In this document: one piece after another, positions 35,995 through 44,226 of the stretch
Layout of the letters: each line of letters opens with the position of its first letter
Position numbering within the stretch: position 1 is the stretch's first letter
NCBI GenBank assembly: GCA_003565735.1
Contig: PXBB01000007.1
Location: 1-58,916 of the forward strand
Direction of reading: 5' to 3'
From: Bacteroidales bacterium
GTDB taxonomy: Bacteria; Bacteroidota; Bacteroidia; Bacteroidales; PXBB01
DNA length: 58,916 nucleotides
Notes under the pieces: model-generated
Database searches by the model: none
Seen by the model: only the letters and a program-made list of their open reading frames with translations
Told to the model about the DNA's origin: nothing
Made by a program: the position numbers and the translations under genes

Positions 35995-37050
35995 ATGAAA
36001 AAATTTATAAAAATAGCCACAGTTTTAATCTCAGTTGTTCTTCTCCATCCGGTCATGGCCGGAAATCCGGATAGATCTGGTCAATCCGGGGCTTCGGAGT
36101 TGCTTATCAATCCATTTGCCAGAAGTTCTGGTTGGGCAGGTGCTAACGTAGCTAACGCCAGAGGCCTTGAATCGCAATTCCTAAATGTTGCCGGACTGGC
36201 ATTTACCGAAAGAACAGAAGTTGTTTTAGTAAGAACCGATTGGTTGAGGGGTGCAGATGTGCATATCAACACCTTTGGCTTGGTTCAAAAAGTAGGTGAT
36301 GCCGGAGCTCTCGGGCTTGGCGTAATGTCCATGTCTTTTGGCGATATCCCAATCACTACCGTAGATCATCCCGATGCCAGTGGAGAAATTGGACGATTCT
36401 CGCCCAGTTATCTCAATGTGTCATTGTCTTATGCCAAAGCATTCTCACATGCCATTTATGGTGGAATCAATTTGCGTGTTATTTCACAATCTATTCCTGA
36501 TGCAGCTGCACAAGGTATAGCTATTGACGCAGGTATTCAATACGTCACAGGTATAAGAGATCAAATAAAATTTGGTATTTCTTTAAAAAATGTTGGCCCA
36601 AGGATGAGATACAGTGGCGACGGTATGTCTTTTCAAGGAAGACCCAGAGGAGCACCTGAAGAAATGACAGTGCAACAAAGATCAGCAGAATTTGAGCTGC
36701 CCTCGCTGTTAAATATTGGAGGCGCCTATGACTTTATTCTCGTCGAAGACAGACACACGCTAACAGTAGCAGCTAATTTTACTTCTAACTCTTTTACAAA
36801 AGACCGTTTCTTACTAGGTGTAGAGTATGGCTTAAAAGACTACTTACTGCTCAGAGCCGGTTATGCCTACGAAGATGGTTTATTTGATGATGCCGAACGA
36901 ACTACAGCACTTACAGGTCCGGCAGGAGGTCTATCTGTTCAAATACCACTTAGCCCAGAAACGTCTTCTATCATGTCTTTAGATTATTCATACAGAACTT
37001 CAAATCCATTTATGGGAGTTCATTCTATAGGTGTGAGAGTGGACTTGTAA
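35995..37050 (+). CDS. PorV/PorQ family outer-membrane protein
   Basis: A 351-residue barrel protein with signal peptide (MKKFIKIATVLISVVLLHPVMAG). The opening of the mature part, SGASELLINPFARSSGWAGANVANARGLESQFLNVAGLA, is the PorV/PorQ (UPF0164-like) signature, and LNVSLSYAKAF, GGINLRVISQSI, GISLKNVGPRM and LRAGYAYEDGLF are typical barrel strands; it ends HSIGVRVDL. PorV proper shuttles T9SS cargo from the translocon to the attachment complex. Genomes carry several paralogues; this one is in an operon with a TonB receptor and a large sorting-domain protein, so it may serve that cargo specifically. A clear terminator follows. Confidence 0.88.
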   Translation: MKKFIKIATVLISVVLLHPVMAGNPDRSGQSGASELLINPFARSSGWAGANVANARGLESQFLNVAGLAFTERTEVVLVRTDWLRGADVHINTFGLVQKVGDAGALGLGVMSMSFGDIPITTVDHPDASGEIGRFSPSYLNVSLSYAKAFSHAIYGGINLRVISQSIPDAAAQGIAIDAGIQYVTGIRDQIKFGISLKNVGPRMRYSGDGMSFQGRPRGAPEEMTVQQRSAEFELPSLLNIGGAYDFILVEDRHTLTVAANFTSNSFTKDRFLLGVEYGLKDYLLLRAGYAYEDGLFDDAERTTALTGPAGGLSVQIPLSPETSSIMSLDYSYRTSNPFMGVHSIGVRVDL

Positions 37051-37076
37051 GAAGTTTTTTTTTAATAGTATTTTTT

Positions 37077-37104
37077 AAGAATCCCGTTAACGCGGGATTC
37101 TTTT
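37077..37104 (+). terminator. Terminator of the TonB/secreted protein/PorV operon
   Basis: AAGAATCCCG and CGGGATTCTT form a perfect 10-bp stem with a 6-base loop followed by TTTTG, 27 bp after the PorV-like stop. Confidence 0.85.
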
Positions 37105-37142
37105 GTGTTTTATTAGCATTGTTAAATTATAAAAGTAAAGAT

Positions 37143-37613
37143 ATGCGTACTCAATATTATACAGAAGAGGCACTCGAGAAACTAAAAAAGGAACTGAACC
37201 ACCTTATAAAAGTGGAAAGGCCTGCCATATCTCAACAAATTGCAGAAGCTCGTGATAAAGGTGATTTGTCTGAAAATGCTGAATATGATGCTGCTAAGAC
37301 AGCTCAAGGGATGCTCGAATTAAAAATTTCTCAACTTGAAGAAACAATAAGAAATGCACGTATTTTTGATGAATCAAAAATTGATACTTCTAAAATAACA
37401 CTGCTTTCAACCGTTGAACTTAAAAACTTGAAAAATAAGGCAAAAATAAAATATACTCTTGTCTCTGAAAATGAAACAGATGTCAAAAAAGGTAAAATTT
37501 CCATTGCTTCTCCCGTAGCAAAAGGCCTTATTGGTAAAGCCAAAGGAGATATTGTTGAAATAAATGTGCCTGCCGGCACGCTTACATTTGAAATTATTAA
37601 TGTCACACGATAA
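37143..37613 (+). CDS. greA: Transcription elongation factor GreA
   Basis: GreA enters the RNA polymerase secondary channel and stimulates cleavage of backtracked transcripts. The 156-residue protein has an N-terminal coiled coil, YYTEEALEKLKKELNHLIKVERP, with the DKGDLSENAEYDAAK tip that carries the catalytic acidic residues, and a C-terminal FKBP-like domain with ISIASPVAKGLIGKAKGD. The ORF track starts eight codons earlier; the ATG at 37143 (MRTQYY) matches the family. The HIT gene starts 7 bp after its stop, so they are cotranscribed. Confidence 0.95.
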   Translation: MRTQYYTEEALEKLKKELNHLIKVERPAISQQIAEARDKGDLSENAEYDAAKTAQGMLELKISQLEETIRNARIFDESKIDTSKITLLSTVELKNLKNKAKIKYTLVSENETDVKKGKISIASPVAKGLIGKAKGDIVEINVPAGTLTFEIINVTR

Positions 37614-37620
37614 AAGTATT

Positions 37621-38022
37621 ATGGCACATACAATATTTACTAAAATTGTTCAGGGGGAAATTCCTTGTTATAAGATAGCAGAAAATGATGACTTTCTCGC
37701 TTTTTTGGATATAAACCCTTTAGCCGAAGGCCATACACTCGTTATACCCAAACTTGAAATTGACTACATTTTCGATATCGAAGATGCCCTTTATAAGGAC
37801 CTCTTTTTATTTGCTAAAAAAATTGCGCCTGCTATTAAGGCTGTTATCCCTTGCAAACGTATTGGTGTAGCGGTAATAGGTCTCGAAGTGCCACATGCTC
37901 ATATACATCTTGTGCCTATTAATGGAATATACGATATTGATTTTAAAAAACCCAAAATTGCCCTTACAGACCATCAGTTCGAAAATATTGCCAAAGATAT
38001 TCGGGAACATATTGAAATCTAA
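37621..38022 (+). CDS. HIT family nucleotide-binding protein
   Basis: A 133-residue histidine-triad hydrolase or transferase of the Hint type. MAHTIFTKIVQGEIPCYKI is the family start, DINPLAEGHTLVIPK is the second block, and the catalytic triad is PHAHIHLVPI (HxHxHxx) near residue 98. Hint proteins hydrolyse adenosine 5'-phosphoramidates and related nucleotides in the cytosol. The track extends it 19 codons upstream into greA, but the ATG at 37621 fits the family. Pairing with greA is common in this phylum. Confidence 0.94.
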   Translation: MAHTIFTKIVQGEIPCYKIAENDDFLAFLDINPLAEGHTLVIPKLEIDYIFDIEDALYKDLFLFAKKIAPAIKAVIPCKRIGVAVIGLEVPHAHIHLVPINGIYDIDFKKPKIALTDHQFENIAKDIREHIEI

Positions 38023-38125
38023 TATCTGATACGCTTTTTTCATCACATATACCGGTTTTGATATGGCACGGCAACAAAAAAAATGTTTTCTTTTGATTGT
38101 ATTAGGAAAAGACAATAAATATTGT

Positions 38126-38133
38126 TAATTTTG
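38126..38133 (+). promoter_or_regulatory. Candidate -7 box for rpsA
   Basis: TAATTTTG fits TAnnTTTG, about 88 bp before the chosen ATG. No TTTG at a usual distance was found. Confidence 0.35.
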
Positions 38134-38220
38134 CACCCCCAAAAATGAGTAATTAAATCAAGTATTAACCAGGTTCAAATATTCTTGAAATTCAGATATT
38201 TGACCACAGAAAAAAAATTA

Positions 38221-40746
38221 ATGAGTAACGAATTAGACAAAAACAAAGATGTTGAAAGCACAGAAAATAATCATGCACTAAACAGTGATAAAAATGCTGA
38301 GAGTACATCAGAGTTAGAATCCAAAAAAGAAGAAAAGGAAGAAAAAGAAAACCTATCCCCAGACAATACCAAAACTGAAAAATCCGAAGAGGAAGAGGTT
38401 GTTGAAAAGCAAGAAACTCCCGTGACAGAAAATATTGACAGAGAAGATGATAAAGCCGGAAGTGGTGAAGTTGAAAAAAGCGAAGAGCCCAAAGAAACTG
38501 TAAGTTCAGAAAATGTTTCCGAAAAAGAATCAGAACCCATAAATGATGTTGAAGATAAGGTGGAGCCAGAAAAAGTAACAAATGAAACTTCAGCACAAAA
38601 ACAAGAAAAAGAGCCAGAAGCCTCTAAAAAGGTTGACTATAACGATGTAGAACCCCTTGAAACATTTGACTGGGATTCTATTGGAAAAAAAGAGGACATA
38701 TATGCTCCGCAGGAACGCGAAAAAATGGAGGAAATGTTAGAAAACACCCTCAACTCCATTGGCGAGCAACAGGTGGTAGATGGTATAGTGGTATCAAAAA
38801 ACAGCAGAGAAATTGTTGTTAACATTGGTTCCAAGTCTGATGGTGTTATCCCAGCCTCTGAATTGAGATACAACCCCGATATTAAGCCCGGAGATACCGT
38901 TGAAGTATATATTGAAAGTCAGGAAGATATTACAGGTCAGCTGTTATTGTCTCATAAAAAAGCACGCGTATTACGGTCATGGGAAAGAGTGAACAAAGCT
39001 TTAGAAGAAGACGAAATAATCAATGGTTATATAAAATGCCGTACAAAAGGCGGACTTATTGTTGATGTCTTTGGTATTGAGGCATTTTTACCTGGCTCTC
39101 AGATTGATGTGAAACCTATCAGAGATTATGATGTCTTTGTAGGGCAGACCATGGAATTTAAAGTCGTTAAAATAAATCACGAATTTAAAAATGTTGTCGT
39201 CTCACATAAAGCACTTATAGAAGCTGAGCTTGAACAGCAGAAGGCTGAAATTATTTCTAAGCTTGAAAAAGGTCAGATTCTTGAAGGTACCGTTAAAAAT
39301 ATAACATCTTACGGTGTGTTTATTGATTTAGGTGGCGTTGACGGCCTGATACATATTACAGACCTGTCGTGGGGACGTATTAACCACCCCGAAGAAATTG
39401 TAAAACTTGACGAGAAAATCAATGTCGTTATTCTTGATTTTGACGAAAATAAAAAACGTATAGCTTTAGGACTCAAACAGCTCACTCCTCATCCATGGGA
39501 TTCTCTGGATGCCAACCTCAAAGTAGGCGACAAGGTAAAAGGCAAAGTTGTCGTTATTGCTGATTATGGTGCATTCATCGAAATAGCACCCGGTGTCGAA
39601 GGTCTTATTCATGTGTCTGAAATGTCCTGGTCTCAGCATTTACGCACAGCACAAGATTTCCTCAAAGTTGGTGATGAGGTCGAAGCAGTAATATTGACGC
39701 TTGATAAAGAAGAAAGGAAAATGTCTCTGGGTATCAAGCAGCTTATACCTGACCCATGGGAAAAAATTGCCGAAAAATATCCTGTTGAATCACGTCATAC
39801 CGCAAAAGTCAGAAACTTTACCAACTTTGGCATATTCGTTGAACTCGAAGAAGGTGTGGATGGTCTGATACATATTTCTGACCTTTCCTGGTCTAAAAAA
39901 ATCAAGCATCCTGCTGAATTTACCAAGATTGATGAAGAAATTGAAGTTGTAGTCCTTGATATTGACGCGGAAAACAGAAGGCTTAGTTTAGGACACAAAC
40001 AGCTGGAAGAAAATCCATGGGAAGTCTTTGAATCAGTTTTTACTGTCGATTCTGTACATAAAGGAACGATTGTTAGCAGTGGAGAAAAAGGCATGATTGT
40101 TTCTTTACCATACGGTGTTGAAGGTTTTGCTCCGATGCGTCACACTTATAAAGAAGACAATACACAGGCAAAAGTTGATGAGACCCTAGATTTTAAAGTT
40201 ATTGAATTCTCCAAAGAGAATAAAAAAATTATCGTTTCTCATACTAAGGTACATCAGGATTTGGAAAAAGCTTCTAAAGCCAAGGAAGAACAAGAAAGCT
40301 TGGTTAAGGAAAAACAAGACAAAAAAGCTGTTAAGAAAATAAAAGAAAGTCTTGAAAAAACCACTCTTGGTGATATCAGTATATTGTCAGACCTCAAAAA
40401 TGAATTAGTTGAATCGGAAAAAACTATTGCCAAAGAGAAATTAGAAAAAAGAGCCAAAAAAGCAGAAGAAGAGGCCAAAGCCAAAGCCGATGAAATTAAA
40501 AAAAATCAGGAAGAGAAAGCTTCAGAAGAAGCACTAGAAAAAGATTCTAAAGCAGAAGAAAAAGCTTCAGAATCTACTGAAAACAAAAAAGATGATGTTG
40601 GCGAAAAACCTAAACCAAAAAAGAAAACATCAAAAAAATCTGATGAAGCTGCTAAAGACAAGGCTGGTGATGATACATTAGATAAGGAAAAAGAAGAAGC
40701 TGAAAAGCCGGAAGAAAACAAAGATACAGAAGAAGACAAAGCCTAA
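38221..40746 (+). CDS. rpsA: 30S ribosomal protein S1 with long acidic/basic tails
   Basis: S1 binds mRNA on the 30S subunit and is vital for initiation in bacteria lacking SD sites. From about residue 185 to 715 there are S1 (OB-fold) repeats; conserved blocks appear as ITSYGVFIDLGGVDGLIHITDLSW, IADYGAFIEIAPGVEGLIHVSEMSW and FTNFGIFVELEEGVDGLIHISDLSW, plus two divergent N-terminal repeats and one C-terminal. The first 150 residues are Glu/Lys/Ser-rich and disordered, and the last 150 are alternating Lys/Glu with PKPKKKTSKKS, giving 841 residues against roughly 550-650 in most Bacteroidota. The track uses a TTG start; the ATG at 38221 is preferred. A strong terminator follows. Confidence 0.93.
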   Translation: MSNELDKNKDVESTENNHALNSDKNAESTSELESKKEEKEEKENLSPDNTKTEKSEEEEVVEKQETPVTENIDREDDKAGSGEVEKSEEPKETVSSENVSEKESEPINDVEDKVEPEKVTNETSAQKQEKEPEASKKVDYNDVEPLETFDWDSIGKKEDIYAPQEREKMEEMLENTLNSIGEQQVVDGIVVSKNSREIVVNIGSKSDGVIPASELRYNPDIKPGDTVEVYIESQEDITGQLLLSHKKARVLRSWERVNKALEEDEIINGYIKCRTKGGLIVDVFGIEAFLPGSQIDVKPIRDYDVFVGQTMEFKVVKINHEFKNVVVSHKALIEAELEQQKAEIISKLEKGQILEGTVKNITSYGVFIDLGGVDGLIHITDLSWGRINHPEEIVKLDEKINVVILDFDENKKRIALGLKQLTPHPWDSLDANLKVGDKVKGKVVVIADYGAFIEIAPGVEGLIHVSEMSWSQHLRTAQDFLKVGDEVEAVILTLDKEERKMSLGIKQLIPDPWEKIAEKYPVESRHTAKVRNFTNFGIFVELEEGVDGLIHISDLSWSKKIKHPAEFTKIDEEIEVVVLDIDAENRRLSLGHKQLEENPWEVFESVFTVDSVHKGTIVSSGEKGMIVSLPYGVEGFAPMRHTYKEDNTQAKVDETLDFKVIEFSKENKKIIVSHTKVHQDLEKASKAKEEQESLVKEKQDKKAVKKIKESLEKTTLGDISILSDLKNELVESEKTIAKEKLEKRAKKAEEEAKAKADEIKKNQEEKASEEALEKDSKAEEKASESTENKKDDVGEKPKPKKKTSKKSDEAAKDKAGDDTLDKEKEEAEKPEENKDTEEDKA

Positions 40747-40766
40747 AATTCTTTTTCTATGACGCA

Positions 40767-40800
40767 TAAAACCCTGCCATTTCTTGGCAGGGTTTTTTTA
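40767..40800 (+). terminator. Rho-independent terminator of rpsA
   Basis: AAACCCTGCCA and TGGCAGGGTTT form a long stem with a short TTTCT-type loop followed by seven T residues. Confidence 0.9.
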
Positions 40801-40841
40801 TTAAGTTTTTCTCAGCTCCATATATCAGAACTCAACCCATA

Positions 40842-40856
40842 GCATGAATAATACAG
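40842..40856. repeat. End fragment of the dispersed TIR repeat
   Basis: GCATGAATAATACAG is identical to the right terminus of the full copy at 26480 through the TIR core, but the rest of the element is missing. It lies between the rpsA terminator and the T9SS cargo gene. Confidence 0.5.
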
Positions 40857-40916
40857 TAAATATTAGTATCTGTAATTTTTTAAAAAGAATAAACCAAGTG
40901 TTATAAAAAAAATAAT

Positions 40917-40924
40917 TATTTTTG
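40917..40924 (+). promoter_or_regulatory. Candidate -7 box for the T9SS cargo gene
   Basis: TATTTTTG fits TAnnTTTG and ends 36 bp before the ATG. No clear -33 element was seen. Confidence 0.4.
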
Positions 40925-40960
40925 TGCATATAAATTCCAGTAATTAAAAAACAAAAAAAG

Positions 40961-41698
40961 ATGAGAAAATTATACATTACATTGTTCTTATTCGCTTTTA
41001 TAAGTGCAGCTTTTACACAGCCCTGCACGCCGGGTCCACAAACAAATCCCGGTATATATCCTGACAGTGCAACAGGTTTGCCACATGCTTATGCCAACAC
41101 TTACTACGAAACTGTGATTACTGTTGTTATTCCTGTTGATACAATTATTGAAACAGCAATGGGAAGTATATATGTAGATGTTGACTCCATAGGGATTGTG
41201 AGTTTTCAAGGTTTACCACCAGGATTCAGTTATACGCCCGACAGGCCGACAGGGTTTTGGCCGGGAGGCACCAAAGGCTGTGTGCTTATTAGTGGCACGC
41301 ACCCTGATGTGGGCGAATTTCCTTTAGTTATTGAGCTGGAAGGATATGGAGGCCCATTCAGCATGCCGTTTATTTTGGGTTACTATAAAATTGTTATAGA
41401 CTCTACGCATTTAAGTGTCGAACCTCTTGAAAAGCTAAGCTTTGAGTTGTTTCAGAATGCACCAAACCCATTTTTTAGCACCACTAAAATTTCTTTCTAT
41501 TCAGACATCAATGAAACCTATATTTTTAACGTCTTCAACATGATTGGAAAGGTGGTATATACCAAAAAAATTGATGCTATTAAAGGTTTGAACACATACT
41601 CTTTTGATGCGCAGGATTTACCCGATGGATTTTATTTTTATCAAATGAGTGATGGTATCAGAAGCCAAACCAAAAGGATGATAGTTTCTCAAAGGTAG
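40961..41698 (+). CDS. Secreted protein with T9SS type A sorting domain
   Basis: A 245-residue exported protein with signal peptide MRKLYITLFLFAFISAAFTQ. The C-terminal 85 residues are a standard type A sorting domain: FELFQNAPNPF (the PNPF motif), TKISFY, YIFNVFNMIGKVVY, and the end LPDGFYFYQMSDGIRSQTKRMIV. That directs outer-membrane passage by T9SS and later attachment. The N-terminal 150 residues contain PGFSYTPDRPTGFWPGG and a putative Ig-like beta-sandwich (FPLVIELEGYGGPFSMPF); they show no enzyme motif. It stands alone with a terminator on each side. Confidence 0.88.
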   Translation: MRKLYITLFLFAFISAAFTQPCTPGPQTNPGIYPDSATGLPHAYANTYYETVITVVIPVDTIIETAMGSIYVDVDSIGIVSFQGLPPGFSYTPDRPTGFWPGGTKGCVLISGTHPDVGEFPLVIELEGYGGPFSMPFILGYYKIVIDSTHLSVEPLEKLSFELFQNAPNPFFSTTKISFYSDINETYIFNVFNMIGKVVYTKKIDAIKGLNTYSFDAQDLPDGFYFYQMSDGIRSQTKRMIVSQR

Positions 41699-41716
41699 GT
41701 TGTTTTTTAAGAATTT

Positions 41717-41746
41717 AAGCCACCTTTCTGAAAGGTGGCTTTTTTC
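41717..41746 (+). terminator. Terminator of the T9SS cargo gene
   Basis: AAGCCACCTTTC and GAAAGGTGGCTT form a perfect stem with a short loop, followed by a T run. Confidence 0.9.
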
Positions 41747-41788
41747 ATTATTCATAATCGGTCATTATTTAAAATTGTACTAATTGCT

Positions 41789-43156
41789 ATGAGAGCACTA
41801 AAAAACATATCGCCTGTTGATGGCAGATATTACAAAGCGACACATGAGCTTACACAATATTTTTCGGAGTATGCATTGATTCGCTATAGAATCATGGCTG
41901 AGATTGAGTATTTTTTAACGCTTGCAGATTGGCAAATACCTCAGCTTGTTGACCTAGATAAGCAAAAGTATGATGCGATTAGAAATATTTACCAATTATT
42001 TTCGGAAGAAGATGCGCTGGAAGTTAAAAAAAATGAACAACAGACAAATCATGATATTAAAGCTGTAGAATATTTTGTCAAAAGTCGTTTTCGGGCTATA
42101 GGCCTAGACAATTATGTAGAGTTTGTGCATTTTGGACTTACTTCGCAGGATATCAATAATACAGCATTTCCCCTGATGATTAAAGAAGCACAAGAGCATG
42201 TGATGCTGCCTGTGCTATTGGAAGTAGTACAAACTGTGAATCAGCTTGCCCATAAATGGCGTAATGTACCTATGTTAGCCTACACACATGGGCAACCTGC
42301 ATCGCCTACCACCTTAGGAAAGGAAATTTTGGTTTTTTACGAAAGGTTGCGCATACAACTAGATCAGCTTATGGCAGTTCCTTTTGCAGCTAAGTTTGGT
42401 GGTGCTACTGGTAATTTTAACGCCCACTATGTGTCTTATCCTGATGTTGACTGGCCGGCTTTTGGAGACCACTTTGTAAATAATGTCCTGGGGTTGTCGC
42501 GCACAAAAATAACCACACAAATTGAACCTTACGATCAGATGGCAGCATTTTGCGATGCTTATAAACGCATCAACAATATTCTGATAGATATGTGTCGCGA
42601 TATATGGACTTATATTTCCATGAATTATTTCAAGCTGAAAATTCAAAAAGATGAAGTGGGCTCTTCAGCTATGCCTCATAAAGTAAATCCCATAGACTTT
42701 GAAAATGCTGAAGGCAATTTAGGTATAGCCAATGCTATTTTTGAACATCTTTCTGCCAAGCTACCTATTTCCCGTTTACAAAGAGATTTGACAGATTCTA
42801 CTGTGCTGCGAAATATTGGTATGCCGTTAGCGCATACGCTGATTGCTTTAAAGGCAATAAAAAGAGGCCTTAACAAACTAACTGTTAATCAAACTTCAAT
42901 CAATGCAGATTTGAACAATAACAGGGCTGTGGTAGCCGAAGCTATTCAAACTATTCTCCGGCGTGAAGGATACCCTCAACCTTACGAAAAGCTTAAAGAC
43001 CTAACGAGAACAGGACAGGCATTATCGGATAAGGATATCGAAATGTTTATCGACAGTTTAGATATTAAGGATGATGTGAAGAATTTTATGAAAAAAATTA
43101 AACCTGAAAACTACATAGGTATGGTTGATGTCTTTTTTCGGGAGTTAGAGTCATAA
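41789..43156 (+). CDS. purB: Adenylosuccinate lyase
   Basis: PurB splits SAICAR to AICAR and adenylosuccinate to AMP, each with fumarate release. The 455-residue protein begins MRALKNISPVDGRYYKATHEL, has HGQPASPTTLGKE and LTSQDINNTA (His and Thr/Ser of the active site), and the fumarase/ASL signature GSSAMPHKVNPIDFENAEGN near residue 290, whose Ser is the catalytic base. The ORF track starts 18 codons earlier in the previous terminator region; the ATG at 41789 fits the family. A full copy of the dispersed repeat begins 5 bp after the stop. Confidence 0.95.
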   Translation: MRALKNISPVDGRYYKATHELTQYFSEYALIRYRIMAEIEYFLTLADWQIPQLVDLDKQKYDAIRNIYQLFSEEDALEVKKNEQQTNHDIKAVEYFVKSRFRAIGLDNYVEFVHFGLTSQDINNTAFPLMIKEAQEHVMLPVLLEVVQTVNQLAHKWRNVPMLAYTHGQPASPTTLGKEILVFYERLRIQLDQLMAVPFAAKFGGATGNFNAHYVSYPDVDWPAFGDHFVNNVLGLSRTKITTQIEPYDQMAAFCDAYKRINNILIDMCRDIWTYISMNYFKLKIQKDEVGSSAMPHKVNPIDFENAEGNLGIANAIFEHLSAKLPISRLQRDLTDSTVLRNIGMPLAHTLIALKAIKRGLNKLTVNQTSINADLNNNRAVVAEAIQTILRREGYPQPYEKLKDLTRTGQALSDKDIEMFIDSLDIKDDVKNFMKKIKPENYIGMVDVFFRELES

Positions 43157-43160
43157 GTTT

Positions 43161-43379
43161 AGCCTGAATTATTCATGCTTTTAATTTAGGTCAGATGCAA
43201 GGCGTCGAAAGCCGCCGACATAGTAAACTATTTCAAGGCTTTTGCAACGAAGCAGATGGCCTGAAGTAAAAGCACTCGAAAAAGTAAACAAAAAAAATGT
43301 TTTCAATGGTTTGATCATTTTTAGCTTGATAATCAAATTTATACACCTTTTTTGTTTACTTTTATGAATAATGCAGGTT
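43161..43379. mobile_element. MITE-like element, full copy B (219 bp)
   Basis: Ends are AGCCTGAATTATTCA and TGAATAATGCAGGTT (two mismatches between the arms). The interior aligns along its length with the inverse of copy A. Two internal inverted repeats are seen: GCTTTTAATTTAGGTCAGATGC-type arms at 43177-43198 and 43252-43273, and AAAAAGTAAACAAAAAA-type arms at 43279-43295 and 43348-43363. No open frame is present. Confidence 0.75.
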
Positions 43380-43400
43380 AGATTTACCTAATCAGCATTT

Positions 43401-44171
43401 TTACTCCAGTTCTTTGGCTTCGTTCCAGAAGACATCCATTTCTTTTAAAGACATGGATTTTAAAGAATTACCGTTTTCTTTGGCTTTTGATTCCAGATAA
43501 AGAAAGCGCTTGATAAATTTTTTGTTGGTTTTTTCGAGAGCATCTTCGGGATTAACACCAATAAACCGTGCATAATTGATTAAGGCAAAGAGTAAGTCGC
43601 CAAATTCATTTTCAACTTTTTCGGCAGCAGCCATATTGTCAATTTCAGCACGAAGCTCTTTCATTTCTTCTTCTACTTTTTCCCATACTTGTTCTGGTTT
43701 TTCCCAATCGAAGCCCATGCCTTTGGCTTTATCTTGAATTCTGTATGCTTTAATCATTGCCGGAAGTGATAAGGGTACCCCGGAAAGAACGGAGCGTTTA
43801 CCTTCATTCATTTTAATTTTTTCCCAGTTTTCCTTAACCTCTTCAGCATCTTTTACTTTTTTGTTGCCAAAAATATGAGGATGCCGCCTTATCAATTTTT
43901 CGTTTATGCTGTTGATAATATCTTCTATGTTAAAGTGTTGTTCTTCGCTGCCTATTTTAGCATAAAAAACGATGTGCAAAAGCAGATCTCCCAACTCTTT
44001 TTTGATATCCTGATAATTTTTTTCAATAATGGCTTCAGACAACTCATATGTTTCTTCAATAGTCAAGTGTCTTATGCTTTCAAGTGTTTGTTTTTTATCC
44101 CAGGGACATTTCTCGCGCAGTTCATCCATTATGTTAAGGAGCTTCAAGAAAGCTTCTAATCTTTTATCCAT
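43401..44171 (-). CDS. mazG: Nucleoside triphosphate pyrophosphohydrolase MazG
   Basis: MazG hydrolyses NTPs and dNTPs to monophosphates and pyrophosphate and may lower ppGpp or damaged nucleotide levels. The 256-residue protein contains two MazG modules. The first has LREKCPWDKKQTLESIRHLTIEETYELSEAI and KKELGDLLLHIVFYAKI, giving the EExxE-12-28-ExxD metal motif; the second has VEEEMKELRAEIDN and ENEFGDLLFALINYARF. RRHPHIFG lies between. The ORF track adds six residues; MDKRLE at 44171 fits the family. It is separated from the GT2 gene by 55 bp on the same strand. Confidence 0.94.
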   Translation of the reverse strand: MDKRLEAFLKLLNIMDELREKCPWDKKQTLESIRHLTIEETYELSEAIIEKNYQDIKKELGDLLLHIVFYAKIGSEEQHFNIEDIINSINEKLIRRHPHIFGNKKVKDAEEVKENWEKIKMNEGKRSVLSGVPLSLPAMIKAYRIQDKAKGMGFDWEKPEQVWEKVEEEMKELRAEIDNMAAAEKVENEFGDLLFALINYARFIGVNPEDALEKTNKKFIKRFLYLESKAKENGNSLKSMSLKEMDVFWNEAKELE

Positions 44172-44226
44172 TGTGTTTTTTTTATGCAAAATTAATAAAA
44201 ATGAGGCAGCTGCAAAATCAGATATG

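Noticed and set aside
38192-38596. 134-residue minus-strand ORF and other long antisense ORFs over rpsA
   Set aside because: They arise from the low-complexity Glu/Lys-rich coding sequence of S1 and have no start context or family features.
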